DNA from: Candidatus Desulfobacillus denitrificans
GTDB lineage: Bacteria; Pseudomonadota; Gammaproteobacteria; Burkholderiales; Rhodocyclaceae
Direction: 5' to 3'
NCBI GenBank assembly: GCA_017347485.1
Contig: AP021857.1
Span: forward strand, 2,957,390-3,021,389
Length of the DNA: 64,000 nucleotides
The notes beneath the pieces are model-generated. The model did not search any database and was not told where the DNA came from. It worked only from the letters and a program-made list of their open reading frames with translations. Positions within the stretch are counted from its first letter, which is position 1, and every line of letters begins with the position of its first letter. Shown one piece after another: positions 8,298-18,278 of the stretch. The position numbers were made by a program, and so were the translations under genes.

Positions 8298-8977
8298 TTT
8301 TCGATCTGCCTCTTCAGTTGTTCCAGCAGCGCCTCGCCGGCGGCCTCCCAGCCGACCGGCACACCGAGGTCGCGCAACCGGGTCACTTTCAGGTCGGGAT
8401 AGCCGCAGGGATTGATCGCCGAAAACGGCGCGAGTTCCATGTCCACATTGAGCGCCACGCCATGGTAGCAGCAGCCGCCCTTCACGCGCAGGCCCAGCGC
8501 AGCGACCTTGGCGCCGCCGACATAGACACCGGGCGCGCCGGAAACGCGCTCGCCGCGCAGGCCGTAGCCGGCGAGCAGGTCGATCACCGCCTGCTCGATG
8601 CGCGAGACCAGCTCGCGCACCTTGAGGCCGCGCCGCGACAGGTCGACCAGGAGGTACACCACGGCCTGCCCGGGACCGTGGTAGGTGATCTGGCCGCCGC
8701 GATCGATCTTCACGACGGGGATGCCGGTGTCGCGCAGCAGGTGCTCGGGCTTGCCGCCCTGGCCCTGGGTGAACACCGGCGGATGCGAGGTGAGCCAGAG
8801 TTCGTCCGGCGTGTCGGCATGCCGGTCGGCGGTGAAGCGCTGCATGGCGCGCCAGGTGGGGGAAAAGTCAGTCTCCCCGAGGCGGCGCTGGAGGACGGGC
8901 TCTCCCCCCGGCCCCTTCCCCGCGGGAGGGGGTGACGGTGGTTCGCCGCTGCGCGGCTCCCGGCCCTGTCCGTTCAC
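8294..8977 (-). CDS. lipB: octanoyl-[acyl carrier protein]:protein octanoyltransferase
   Basis: Transfers octanoyl from ACP to lipoyl domains, the step before LipA. The core is intact: [30 protein letters not shown], the catalytic-Lys region [12 protein letters not shown] and the catalytic-Cys region [13 protein letters not shown] start at 8977 overlapping the ybeD stop (GTGA) gives 227 residues. The first 40 or so residues are abnormal: a Pro/Gly-rich segment ([18 protein letters not shown]) followed by GETDFSPTW where relatives begin with a short conserved strand. This part is encoded by a GC-rich intergenic-type repeat (8898-8942) and a dispersed-repeat copy (8874-8897), so the 5' end seems to have been remodelled by repeats. 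Confidence 0.92.
   Translation of the reverse strand: MNGQGREPRSGEPPSPPPAGKGPGGEPVLQRRLGETDFSPTWRAMQRFTADRHADTPDELWLTSHPPVFTQGQGGKPEHLLRDTGIPVVKIDRGGQITYHGPGQAVVYLLVDLSRRGLKVRELVSRIEQAVIDLLAGYGLRGERVSGAPGVYVGGAKVAALGLRVKGGCCYHGVALNVDMELAPFSAINPCGYPDLKVTRLRDLGVPVGWEAAGEALLEQLKRQIEK
8874..8897 (-). repeat. dispersed bipartite repeat, copy 4 (5' part of lipB)
   Basis: Exact GACTGACTTT core on the minus strand; the distal half is CGCCGC at 8-bp spacing. It encodes ETDFS in the unusual N-terminal extension of LipB. Confidence 0.75.
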
Positions 8978-9237
8978 AGCACGACCTTCACCAGCGGGTG
9001 GCCCGACAACTCCTGATAGAGCGCGTCGAGCTGACTGCGCGAAATGGCGCGGATGGTGCACGTCAAACTCATGTAGTTGCCCTTGGCGCTCGGCCGCATC
9101 TCCATGCCGGCGGCGTCGAAGTCGGGCGCGTGGCGCAGGACGACGTCCAGCACGGCCTGGGCGAAGCCGTCCTGCCGCTGGCCCATGATCTTGATGGGGA
9201 AATCGCAGGGGAACCGCAGGAGCGACTCGTCATTCAC
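8974..9237 (-). CDS. ybeD: YbeD/DUF493 family protein
   Basis: 87-residue ACT-like small protein of the UPF0250/DUF493 family, found between the dac-type carboxypeptidase gene and lipB in E. coli and many other proteobacteria. Conserved family residues seen are LLRFPCDFPIKIMG, GNYMSLTCTI and the C-terminal HPLVKVVL. A role in lipoate metabolism or enzyme regulation is suspected in the literature from gene context and is not established. It overlaps the aminotransferase gene upstream (8 bp) and lipB downstream (4 bp). Confidence 0.93.
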   Translation of the reverse strand: MNDESLLRFPCDFPIKIMGQRQDGFAQAVLDVVLRHAPDFDAAGMEMRPSAKGNYMSLTCTIRAISRSQLDALYQELSGHPLVKVVL

Positions 9238-10093
9238 CGGCGCGCATCACCGTCTGCTTGAAGGCCTGGTACCAGGCGTACATTTGCGCGAAGATCGGGC
9301 CGGGCCGGCCCGCGCCGACGGGCTGGCCGTCGAGCAGCACGATCGGCAGCACCTCCTTGGTCGAGGAGGTCATCCACAATTCGTCGGCGTCGCGCGCTTC
9401 GGCCTCGGTCACCGGCCGCACCTCGGCCGGCAGGCCGTGGGCGGCCGCCAGTTCCAGCACGACATCGTAGGTGATGCCGGGCAGCACCAGATTGTCCTTC
9501 GGCGGCGCCAGCAGGATGCCGTCCTTCACGGCGAAGATGTTGGAGGCGGCACCCTCGGTCATGCAGCCGTCGCGGAACAGGATCGTCTCGACGCAGCCGG
9601 CCTCGATCGCCTGCTGGCGCAACAGGCAGTTGGCCAGCAGCGAGATGGTTTTCAGGTCGCAGCGCAGCCAGCGCACGTCGGGCGCCGACACCGTGGCGAT
9701 GCCGCTTTCGCGCTGGGACGGCGGCGGCGTCAGCAGCGGCTCGGACATCATGAAGACGGTCGGCGCCACCCCGGCCGGGAAGGCATGGTTGCGCCTCTGC
9801 ATGTCGGCGCCGCGGGTGATCTGCAGGTAGACCGACTGGTCCTCGCCCTCGTTGCGGCCGACGATCTCGCCGATCAGCCGCGTCCATTCCGCCTCGTCGT
9901 GGGGATTGGCGAGGCGGATGCCGTCGAGCGTGTGCTGCAGCCGGCGCAGGTGCTCGGACAGGCGGAAGGGCCGCCGCGAATAGACCGGGATCACCTCGTA
10001 GGCGCCGTCGCCGAAGAGGAAGCCGCGGTCCATCGCCGGCACCTTCGCGTCGGCGATCGGCATGAACGCGCCGTTCAGGTAGACGGTGCTCAT
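9230..10093 (-). CDS. dat: D-amino acid aminotransferase (class IV, PLP)
   Basis: 287-residue fold-type IV PLP enzyme making or consuming D-amino acids (typically D-Ala/D-Glu), fitting its place directly after a D,D-carboxypeptidase gene. Seen are MDRGFLFGDGAYEVIPVY, the catalytic Lys in RCDLKTISLLANCLLRQ and the cofactor-binding GAASNIFAVKDG and SSTKEVLPI. ATG 10093 overlaps the carboxypeptidase stop by 4 bp (ATGA). A branched-chain aminotransferase role is less likely from the length and motif details. Confidence 0.9.
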   Translation of the reverse strand: MSTVYLNGAFMPIADAKVPAMDRGFLFGDGAYEVIPVYSRRPFRLSEHLRRLQHTLDGIRLANPHDEAEWTRLIGEIVGRNEGEDQSVYLQITRGADMQRRNHAFPAGVAPTVFMMSEPLLTPPPSQRESGIATVSAPDVRWLRCDLKTISLLANCLLRQQAIEAGCVETILFRDGCMTEGAASNIFAVKDGILLAPPKDNLVLPGITYDVVLELAAAHGLPAEVRPVTEAEARDADELWMTSSTKEVLPIVLLDGQPVGAGRPGPIFAQMYAWYQAFKQTVMRAGE

Positions 10094-11214
10094 TCGAACC
10101 AGAGGCGCAGGGTGTCCCAGGCGCGGCCGAACAGGCCGGCCACCGGGACGGTTTCCAGCGCCACGACGGGATACTCGCCGTAGGGCTTGTCGTCGAGGGT
10201 GAGCTTCAACGTGCCGATGCGCTGGCCCTTCTGCACCGGCGCCAGCAACGGCTGGTTGCTGACCAGGCTGGCCTTGACCTTGTCCGCCAGCCCCTTCGGC
10301 AGGGACAGCGTGAAGTCCTCGAGGAAGCCCGCCCTGACGGTGTTCTGCCCGCCCTTCCAGACCTTCAGCTGCGACACCGCCTGGTCCCCGGCGTAGAGCT
10401 TCACCGCTTCGAAGTACTGGAAGCCGAAATTGAGCAGCTTCTGCGATTCCTGCGTGCGCAGGCCGTCGGAAGCCGCGCCCATCACCACCGAGAGCAGGCG
10501 GCGCGGCCCGCGCCTGGCCGAAGCGACCAGGCAATAGCCGGCGTTCTCGGTGTGGCCGGTCTTGACGCCATCCACCGCCGGGTCGAGCCAGAGCAGGCGG
10601 TTGCGGTTGGCCTGGCTGATGCGGTTGTAGGTGTACTCGCGCAAGGCATGGAGCGGATAGTGCTCGGGATGGTCGCGGATCAGCGCCGCCGCCAGCGCGC
10701 CCAGGTCGCGCGCCGTCGAATAATGCTGCGGATCCGACAGGCCGGTGGAATTGGCGAAGCGGGTGGCTTTCAGGCCGAGCCGCTGCGCCTCGCGGTTCAT
10801 CGCCTGCACGAAGGCTTCCTCGCTGCCGGCGACGGCCTCGGCCAGGGCGATGCAGGCGTCGTTGCCCGACTGCACGATCAGTCCGTGCAACAGCTCGTCG
10901 ACGCTGACGGGGCGCTTCGGCTCGATGAACATGCGCGAGCCCTGCGCCTTCCAGGCGCGCTCCGACACCGCCACGGCCTGGTCGGGCTTGAGGCGGCCCT
11001 CCTTCAGCGCGGCAAGGACGACATACGCCGTCATCATCTTGGTCAGCGAGGCCGGCTCGACGCGCTCGTCCGGGTTGTAGGAGGCCAATGCCTGGCCGGT
11101 CGAATAGTCCAGCAGCAGCCAGGATTTCGCCGCGATGGTCGGCGCCTGCGGCAGGATTTGCGACTGCACCGACATGGAAAGGCAAAGGCCGAAAACGAGG
11201 GCGAGGACTTTCAT
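10090..11214 (-). CDS. dacA: D-alanyl-D-alanine carboxypeptidase (PBP5/6 family)
   Basis: Removes the terminal D-Ala of peptidoglycan pentapeptides in the periplasm. 374 residues: signal peptide at 1-19, peptidase S11 domain with the three active-site motifs SLTK (56-59), SGN (116-118) and KTG (218-220), then the beta-rich C-terminal PBP5 domain and an amphipathic C-terminal end (FGRAWDTLRLWFE), which normally docks on the inner membrane. It is part of the mre-lip operon and is translationally coupled to dat. Confidence 0.95.
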   Translation of the reverse strand: MKVLALVFGLCLSMSVQSQILPQAPTIAAKSWLLLDYSTGQALASYNPDERVEPASLTKMMTAYVVLAALKEGRLKPDQAVAVSERAWKAQGSRMFIEPKRPVSVDELLHGLIVQSGNDACIALAEAVAGSEEAFVQAMNREAQRLGLKATRFANSTGLSDPQHYSTARDLGALAAALIRDHPEHYPLHALREYTYNRISQANRNRLLWLDPAVDGVKTGHTENAGYCLVASARRGPRRLLSVVMGAASDGLRTQESQKLLNFGFQYFEAVKLYAGDQAVSQLKVWKGGQNTVRAGFLEDFTLSLPKGLADKVKASLVSNQPLLAPVQKGQRIGTLKLTLDDKPYGEYPVVALETVPVAGLFGRAWDTLRLWFE

Positions 11215-11249
11215 CGGGGGGAAAGCGCGGGAAAGGGGAAATTATACCG

Positions 11250-12305
11250 TCAGCGCTGCACGACGAAAGGCTTGAGGGCCAGCGCCTCGCGGATGCGCTC
11301 GGCGACGCGGCCGGCTTCCTGCGCATCCCGGTAGGGGCCGAGATGCAAGCGGTACATGCCTTCCTTGAGCTGGATGTGGATCGGCTCGGCCAGCCAGTCG
11401 AGCTGCCGGGCGAGGTGCGCGCGGAAGCTTTCGGCGTTGTCCGGGTTGCCGAAGGCACCCAATTGCAGGAAAGTGCCGCGCAGCTCCTGCACGGCGGGAA
11501 GGCTCGCCGGCGCCGGCAGCGGCGCGGCGGCAAGTCCGGCGATCGGGTCCGCCGCGGCCGTTGTGTCCGCCGGCTCCGCCGTCGCGGCCACCGACGCCAG
11601 CGGGCGGGGCGCTTCTCCCGGCAGCACGCTCTCGACTTCGACCATGGCGCTGCCGCTGCCGACATAACCGAGTTTCCACGCCGCGGCGTAGGACAGGTCG
11701 ATCAGGCGCTCGTGCAGGAAGGGGCCGCGGTCGTTCACCCGCACCACCACCGACTTGCCGCTGGCGAGGTTCGTCACCCGGACATAGCTGGGGATCGGCA
11801 GCGTCGGGTGCGCCGCCGTCATGGCGAACATGTCGTAGGGCTCGCCGCTGGACGTGCGCTGGCCATGGAACTTGCGACCGTACCAGCTGCCGACGCCGCG
11901 CGCCTTGTAGGGTTTCAGTTCCTTCGCCGGCACGTAATCCCGGCCGAGCACGGAATAGGGGTTGTTGGCGAAGCGGTGCAGCGGCTCGAGGCGCGGTTCG
12001 GCATCCGGCAGCGCATCGAGGTTGCCCGGCACGGCGTCCCCCGGGCCGTCGTCCTGGTAGAAGCCGCCGCCGCGCTTGAGGACGTAGGCGGGCTTCTGCG
12101 GCGCCGGCTTCGCCGCGGCCGGCGGCGCACTGGCCCCGTCGCGCTCAATGGTTCGCGGCGGCTGTGAACCGCAACCGGCCAGCAAAACGACCATGGCCGC
12201 CAGACAGGAAAGGCGCAGTCTCGCCGCCGGGCCGCCCCAAGGCGAGACGGCACGTTCGCGGAGCGAACATGCGTACTCGCGCCCGTTTGCCGCTACCCGT
12301 AACAA
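11250..12305 (-). CDS. rlpA: rare lipoprotein A (RlpA), septal lytic transglycosylase, with SPOR domain
   Basis: Outer-membrane lipoprotein that cleaves denuded glycan strands. Features: a lipobox (MVVLLAGC), a Pro/Ala-rich spacer, the double-psi beta-barrel domain (GVGSWYGRKFHGQRTSSGEPYD through VVRVNDRGPF, with the conserved catalytic region) and a C-terminal SPOR domain (GTFLQLGAFGNPDNAESF) for septal targeting. The start is uncertain. The open frame reaches TTG 12305, but the upstream part contains a palindrome (GTTCGCGGAGCGAAC, 12254-12268) and looks intergenic. The true start must give at least the signal peptide beginning near RLRLSCLAAM (about 12215), where only rare start codons exist. 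Confidence 0.85.
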   Translation of the reverse strand: MLRVAANGREYACSLRERAVSPWGGPAARLRLSCLAAMVVLLAGCGSQPPRTIERDGASAPPAAAKPAPQKPAYVLKRGGGFYQDDGPGDAVPGNLDALPDAEPRLEPLHRFANNPYSVLGRDYVPAKELKPYKARGVGSWYGRKFHGQRTSSGEPYDMFAMTAAHPTLPIPSYVRVTNLASGKSVVVRVNDRGPFLHERLIDLSYAAAWKLGYVGSGSAMVEVESVLPGEAPRPLASVAATAEPADTTAAADPIAGLAAAPLPAPASLPAVQELRGTFLQLGAFGNPDNAESFRAHLARQLDWLAEPIHIQLKEGMYRLHLGPYRDAQEAGRVAERIREALALKPFVVQR

Positions 12306-12362
12306 TCGCGCGCAGCGAGCTTGCAGGCTCCCCGCCCTGGGGCAGGGGTCGGGGATGGGGGG

Positions 12363-13466
12363 TCATTTCTGCACCAGCATGCGGTGTTTGTGGATGGACA
12401 TCAGTATGCCGACGCCGAGGAACAGCGTCACCAGCGCCGTGCCGCCGTAGCTGACGAAAGGCAGCGGCACGCCCACCACCGGCAGGATGCCGCTGACCAT
12501 GCCCATGTTCACGAAGGCGTAGGTGAAGAAAATCAGGGTGATGCTGCCGGCCAGCAGCCGCGAGAACAGGGTCGGCGCGTTGGCGGCGATCATCAGGCAG
12601 CGGCCGATGATGAGCGCGTAGAGCACCAGCAGGAAGGTATTGCCGAGCAGGCCGAATTCCTCGGACAGCACGGCGAAGATGAAGTCCGTATGCCGCTCCG
12701 GGATGAATTCCAGGTGCGTCTGCGTGCCGTTGCCCCAGCCCTTGCCGAGGATGCCGCCGGAGCCGACGGCGATGGTCGACTGGATGATGTGGAAGCCCTT
12801 GCCGAGCGGATCGGCTTCCGGATTGAGCAGGGTCAGGATGCGCTGCCGTTGATAGTCGTGCAGGACTGTCCAAGCCAGCGGCAGGCTGGCGAGGCCGCCG
12901 AAGAACAGCAGCGCCAGCACCTTCCACGACAGCCCGGCCAGGAAGATCACGAAGAAGCCCGCCGACAGGACGAGGACCGCCGTGCCGAGATCAGGCTGCC
13001 TGACGATGAGGGCGACCGGCAGCAGCAGGATGCAGGCGGCCGTCAGCCAGTCGCGCAGGCGCAGCATGGCTTCGTGCTTCTGGAAAAACCAGGCCAGCAT
13101 GAGCGGCATGGCGATCTTCATGATCTCGGACGGCTGGATGCGCATGAAGCCGAGATTGAGCCAGCGCCGCGCCCCCTTGGAAACGTCGCCGAACAGGGCC
13201 ACCGCCAGCAGCAGCAGCACGCCGCCCAGGTACAGCGGCAGGGCCAGGTGCATCAAGCGCTGCGGCGGAATCTGCGCGGCCACCCGCATCACCACCAGCG
13301 CCACGGCCAGGTTTACGGTCTGGTTGACCAGGCGTTCCGGGGAAGCGCTGCCCAGCACCAGCAGGGCGTAGCCGAGCATCAGGCCCAGCAGCACCATGAG
13401 GGTCGGATCGATGGGCGCCACGAGGCGCCGTCCCCATTCACGCGGCCGGAAGGCGAACTCAGTCAT
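12363..13466 (-). CDS. rodA: rod-shape determining peptidoglycan glycosyltransferase RodA
   Basis: SEDS-family polymerase that works with PBP2 in the elongasome; a 10-TM inner-membrane protein of 367 residues. Seen are the conserved GARRWLNLGFMRIQPSE motif with the preceding catalytic region, HFEF-type EFIPERHTDFIFAVLSEEFG, and the C-terminal GVPLPFVSYGGTALV. ATG 13466 overlaps the 3' end of mrdA by 8 bp. Confidence 0.95.
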   Translation of the reverse strand: MTEFAFRPREWGRRLVAPIDPTLMVLLGLMLGYALLVLGSASPERLVNQTVNLAVALVVMRVAAQIPPQRLMHLALPLYLGGVLLLLAVALFGDVSKGARRWLNLGFMRIQPSEIMKIAMPLMLAWFFQKHEAMLRLRDWLTAACILLLPVALIVRQPDLGTAVLVLSAGFFVIFLAGLSWKVLALLFFGGLASLPLAWTVLHDYQRQRILTLLNPEADPLGKGFHIIQSTIAVGSGGILGKGWGNGTQTHLEFIPERHTDFIFAVLSEEFGLLGNTFLLVLYALIIGRCLMIAANAPTLFSRLLAGSITLIFFTYAFVNMGMVSGILPVVGVPLPFVSYGGTALVTLFLGVGILMSIHKHRMLVQK

Positions 13467-15354
13467 CCTCGCCGCTCTCCTCGTCCTCGGCGGCAGCTTC
13501 CTTCGGCAGCTTGCCGAGCAGGTAATAGTCCAGCACCTGACGCGCGATCGGCGCGGCCGACTGCGCGCCGAAGCCGCCGTTTTCCACCAGCACCGCCAGG
13601 GCGATCTTCGGCTGGTCGGCCGGGGCGAAGGCGATGAACAGCGCATGGTCGCGCAGGCGTTCGTGCACCTTGCCGTGCTCGTACTTGCCGCCTTTCAGGC
13701 TGAACACTTGCGCCGTGCCGGTCTTGCCGGCGGAGACGTATTCGGCGCCGGCGAAGGCGCGCGCGCCAGTGCCTTCCTTATTGACGCCGACCATGGCCTG
13801 CCGGATGACCTCGAGGTTGGCCGGCTTGAGCGGGACGGTGCGCATGGGCTCGGGTTCGATCGGGGTGCGCTCGCCGGTGTTGATGTTCTCGATGTATTTC
13901 ACCAGATGCGGCCGATACATCACGCCGTTGTTGGCCAGGGCCGCGGTGGCTTGCGCCAGCTGAATCGGCGTGTAGGCGTTGTAGCCCTGGCCGATGCCGA
14001 TGGAAATGGTTTCGCCGGCATACCACTTCTGCTGCTCGGGCTTGCGAAAGCGCTTGCGCTTCCATTCCTGCGATGGCAGCACGCCCTCGGATTCGCCCTC
14101 GATATCGATGCCGGTGCGGCTGCCGAGGCCGAGCTGGCGCATGAAATTGGCGATGGCGTCGATGCCCATGTCGTTGGCGAGCAGGTAGTAATAAGTATCG
14201 CAGGAATGCACGATCGACTTGTACATGTCGACGAGGCCGTGCCCGCCCTTCTTGTCGTCGCGGAAGGTGTGGCCGCCGAAATTGAAGAAGCCGGGATCGG
14301 CAATCGTCTGCTGTGGCGTGCGCTTGCCCGTCTCCAGCGCCGCCAGCGCCATGAAGGGCTTGAAGGTCGAGCCGGGCGGATAGGCGCCGTTGAGCGCCCG
14401 GTTCACCATCGGCTTGTCCTCGGAGGTATTCAGCCACTCCCAGTCCTGCGGATTGATGCCGTCGACGAACAGGTTGGGATCGTAGCCGGGCATCGACACC
14501 AGCGCGAGAATGCCGCCCGTCGACGGCTCGATCGCCACCAGCGCGCCGCGGCGCTTGCCGAAGGCCTTTTCCACCACCTGCTGCAGTTTCGCGTCGAGCG
14601 TCAGCGTCAGGTTGTTGCCGGACACCGGCGGCGTGCGCTCCAGCACGCGCACGGCGTGCCCGCCGGCATCGACCTCGACCTGCTCGAAGCCGGTCTGCCC
14701 GTGCAGCTCGAACTCGTATTTCTGTTCCAGCCCGGTCTTGCCGAAGTGTTCCGTGCCGCGATAGTTGTTCTCCTGCTCGCGGTCGCCGATCTTTTCCAGG
14801 TCGCGGTCGTTCACGCGGCCGATGTAGCCCAGCGCATGCGAGGCCAGCTCGCCCTGGGGATACTGGCGGAACAGGCGCGCCTTGATCTCCACCCCGGGAA
14901 AGCGGAAGCGCTGGGCGATGAAGCGCGCCACCTCCTCGTCGGAGAGCCGCGTGCGGATCGGCAGCGATTCGAAGTTCTTGCTTTCCTCGAGCAGCTTGCG
15001 GAAGCGCTTGCGGTCCTTCGGCTGGATGTCCACGATGGCGGCCAGCGCGTTGATGACGGCCTCCAGGTCGGCCACCTTGCCCGGCGTGATTTCCAGGGTG
15101 TAGGCGGAATAGTTGCGCGCCAGGACGAGCCCGTTGCGGTCGGCGATGACCCCGCGGTTGGGCACGATCGGCACCAGTGAAATGCGGTTGTCCTCGGCGC
15201 GCGTCCGGTAATGCTCGTGCTGCACCACCTGCAGCCAGGAGAAGCGAAGGAAGAGCAGGAAGAAGGCCAGCAGGACGAATCCGCCCGCCACGGCCAGGCG
15301 CCGCTGGAAGCGCTCGAGCTCCTGTTCCGGATTCCTGAACTCCGCCAGTCGCAC
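13459..15354 (-). CDS. mrdA: penicillin-binding protein 2 (elongasome transpeptidase)
   Basis: Class B PBP crosslinking lateral-wall peptidoglycan. 631 residues: short cytoplasmic N-terminus, one membrane anchor (about 22-43), PBP dimerisation/pedestal domain, then the transpeptidase domain with PPGSTFKPFMA (active-site Ser and Lys, SxxK), SCD and AGKTGTAQV (KTG). An acidic C-terminal tail (AAAEDEESGEDD) overlaps rodA. The GTG start at 15354 follows mreD by 13 bp. Confidence 0.95.
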   Translation of the reverse strand: MRLAEFRNPEQELERFQRRLAVAGGFVLLAFFLLFLRFSWLQVVQHEHYRTRAEDNRISLVPIVPNRGVIADRNGLVLARNYSAYTLEITPGKVADLEAVINALAAIVDIQPKDRKRFRKLLEESKNFESLPIRTRLSDEEVARFIAQRFRFPGVEIKARLFRQYPQGELASHALGYIGRVNDRDLEKIGDREQENNYRGTEHFGKTGLEQKYEFELHGQTGFEQVEVDAGGHAVRVLERTPPVSGNNLTLTLDAKLQQVVEKAFGKRRGALVAIEPSTGGILALVSMPGYDPNLFVDGINPQDWEWLNTSEDKPMVNRALNGAYPPGSTFKPFMALAALETGKRTPQQTIADPGFFNFGGHTFRDDKKGGHGLVDMYKSIVHSCDTYYYLLANDMGIDAIANFMRQLGLGSRTGIDIEGESEGVLPSQEWKRKRFRKPEQQKWYAGETISIGIGQGYNAYTPIQLAQATAALANNGVMYRPHLVKYIENINTGERTPIEPEPMRTVPLKPANLEVIRQAMVGVNKEGTGARAFAGAEYVSAGKTGTAQVFSLKGGKYEHGKVHERLRDHALFIAFAPADQPKIALAVLVENGGFGAQSAAPIARQVLDYYLLGKLPKEAAAEDEESGEDD

Positions 15355-15367
15355 GATCAGGTTGGCC

Positions 15368-15895
15368 TCATATCGGACGGTTCTCGTCCTTATCGATCGG
15401 CTGGTACTGCGGCAACAGGAGGACGAAAGTGAGCGGGAACCAGAGCAGGGTGCCGGTCAGGCTGCCGAGGAAATAGCCCCAGCCGGGGAAGTCCGCGCCG
15501 CCGATCAGCCGCGTGACGACCATCACGCCTTGAGTGGCGAGCAGCAGCGGCAGGATGTGCAGCGCCTGCTGGGCGAGCGGGAACCAGAGGATGCGGCGCG
15601 ACAGCCCGCCGGCGGCGAACGCCAGCAGAATGTAGGCAAGCGGGTGCTGGCCCATGACGCTGCCGCCGGCGACGTCCATCAGGAGGCCGGCCACGAAGGC
15701 GGTGTCCATGCCGAGGCGCTGCGGTTCGCGCACGCTCCAGAAGGCCAGCGCCAGTGCCACCCAGTCGGGGACGCCGATGGCATCGCCGAGCGGGATGATG
15801 TTGAGGAAGAAGGCCGCCGCCAGGGACAGCAGGATGAACCACTGCTTGACGGGCAGCAGGATGCGGCGAGAACTGTGGGTGGGCTGGATGGCCAT
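15368..15895 (-). CDS. mreD: rod shape-determining protein MreD
   Basis: Small integral membrane protein (175 residues, 5-6 TM segments) that links MreC to the RodA-PBP2 core. Family features are WFILLSLAAAFFLNIIPLG, PDWVALALAFW, GLLMDVAGGSVMGQHPLAY and LPQYQPID. The ATG overlaps the mreC stop by one base (TAATG), the usual coupling. Confidence 0.93.
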   Translation of the reverse strand: MAIQPTHSSRRILLPVKQWFILLSLAAAFFLNIIPLGDAIGVPDWVALALAFWSVREPQRLGMDTAFVAGLLMDVAGGSVMGQHPLAYILLAFAAGGLSRRILWFPLAQQALHILPLLLATQGVMVVTRLIGGADFPGWGYFLGSLTGTLLWFPLTFVLLLPQYQPIDKDENRPI

Positions 15896-16812
15896 TATTC
15901 CTTTTTCCTGATCCGGCGTCCCTTGGACGGCTTGTCGCGGGGTTCGGTTTCCTCGAGCCGCGGCAGCGGCGCGGAATCCCGCCCGCCGAGGATCAGGACC
16001 TGGCCGTGCTTCTCGACACCGCCGACCGGCTCGCAGAGGATTCGCGCAAACGAATAGGCGGCATCGCGGTCGACGCGGGCCACCTTCGCCACCGGCAGGC
16101 CGGGCAGGTAGACGCCGTCGAGGCCAGAGGTGACGAGCAGGTCGCCCGTCTGCACGTCGGCGTTGGCGGCCAGAAAGCGCAGCTCGAGCTGCCCGCCGGA
16201 GGCGCCGAACAGCACCGTGCGCAGGCCATTGCGGACGATCTTCACCGGCACCGCCTGGTTCTTGTCGGTCACCAGCGTCACTTCGCTCTGCAGGGGGAAG
16301 ACGCGCGTCACCTGGCCGAGCACCCCGACCTCGTCGACCACCGCCTGGCCGGGGGCAATGCCGTCCTGGGATCCCTTGTCCACGATGATGCGGCGGGAGA
16401 AGGGATCGCGCGTCGCGTAGAGGATTTCCGCCAGGGTGCCCGATACCGGCTGCCGCACCTTCATGTCGAGCAGTTCGCGCAGGCGCTGATTCTCCAGCTC
16501 CAGGTGCTGCTGGCGCATCAGCCAGTTGGCCGACTCCAGCTCCTTGCGCTTGAGATGGACGTTTTCCCGCTGCAGAACGGCGAGGCTGGTGAAATACCCG
16601 CCGAGCTGTTCGTAGAGGTCGACCGGCGCATAGGCGGCGCGCTGCAAGGGATAGATCGCGACCACCACGGCCTGGCGCGCCAGCTCGAGGTAGCGGTACT
16701 TGAGGTCGAGCACCAGCAGCGCCAGCGACAGAATGACGAAGAAGGCGAGTCGCGCCAGGGGCGCGGGACCGCGCTTGAAGAAGGGAGGCGGCTGGTGACC
16801 GGCGACCGGCAT
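15895..16812 (-). CDS. mreC: rod shape-determining protein MreC
   Basis: 305-residue bitopic protein: cytoplasmic N-terminus, one TM segment (about 19-38), a coiled coil (about 65-105) and two periplasmic beta-barrels with the conserved NADVQTGDLLVTSGLDGVYLPGLPV region. It scaffolds PBP2 in the elongasome. The C-terminus ends in a basic tail. It lies between mreB (52 bp upstream) and mreD. Confidence 0.94.
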   Translation of the reverse strand: MPVAGHQPPPFFKRGPAPLARLAFFVILSLALLVLDLKYRYLELARQAVVVAIYPLQRAAYAPVDLYEQLGGYFTSLAVLQRENVHLKRKELESANWLMRQQHLELENQRLRELLDMKVRQPVSGTLAEILYATRDPFSRRIIVDKGSQDGIAPGQAVVDEVGVLGQVTRVFPLQSEVTLVTDKNQAVPVKIVRNGLRTVLFGASGGQLELRFLAANADVQTGDLLVTSGLDGVYLPGLPVAKVARVDRDAAYSFARILCEPVGGVEKHGQVLILGGRDSAPLPRLEETEPRDKPSKGRRIRKKE

Positions 16813-16864
16813 CGGCGGCTAGAAACGGCAATGCGGCAGAAGCTCTCGCCCGTGCCGCACGGCC

Positions 16865-17944
<1,080 letters not shown>

Positions 17945-17990
17945 CTATGATACTCTATTGCGCTTCGTAATATCAGCCCTCCGCACCGCC

Positions 17991-18278
17991 ATGTCCCTCA
18001 GCCTCGACCAGGTCCGGCGCATCGCCGACCTCGCCCGCATCGAACTCGCGCCCGGCGAGGCCGAGCAGACCCGCGACCAGCTGAACGGCATCTTCGCCCT
18101 GATCGAGGACATGCAGGCGGCGAATACCGCCGGTGTCGAGCCGATGGCCCATGCCCAGAACGTCGCCCAGCGCCTGCGCGAGGATGGCGTCACCGAGGCA
18201 GACCGCCACGCCGATTTTCAGAAGGTCGCGCCGGAAGTCGAGGCCGAGCTGTACCTGGTGCCGAAAGTCATCGAATGA
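17991..18278 (+). CDS. gatC: Asp-tRNA(Asn)/Glu-tRNA(Gln) amidotransferase subunit C
   Basis: 95-residue small subunit that stabilises the GatA-GatB contact. Conserved residues [15 protein letters not shown] and [15 protein letters not shown] are seen. TATGAT at 17946-17951, 40 bp before the ATG, is a plausible -10 element. It overlaps gatA by ATGA. Confidence 0.95.
   Translation: MSLSLDQVRRIADLARIELAPGEAEQTRDQLNGIFALIEDMQAANTAGVEPMAHAQNVAQRLREDGVTEADRHADFQKVAPEVEAELYLVPKVIE

Noticed and set aside
12305..12362. Separate small gene between rodA and rlpA
   Set aside because: The stretch is GC-rich low-complexity sequence with no start signal; it is at most the leader of rlpA.
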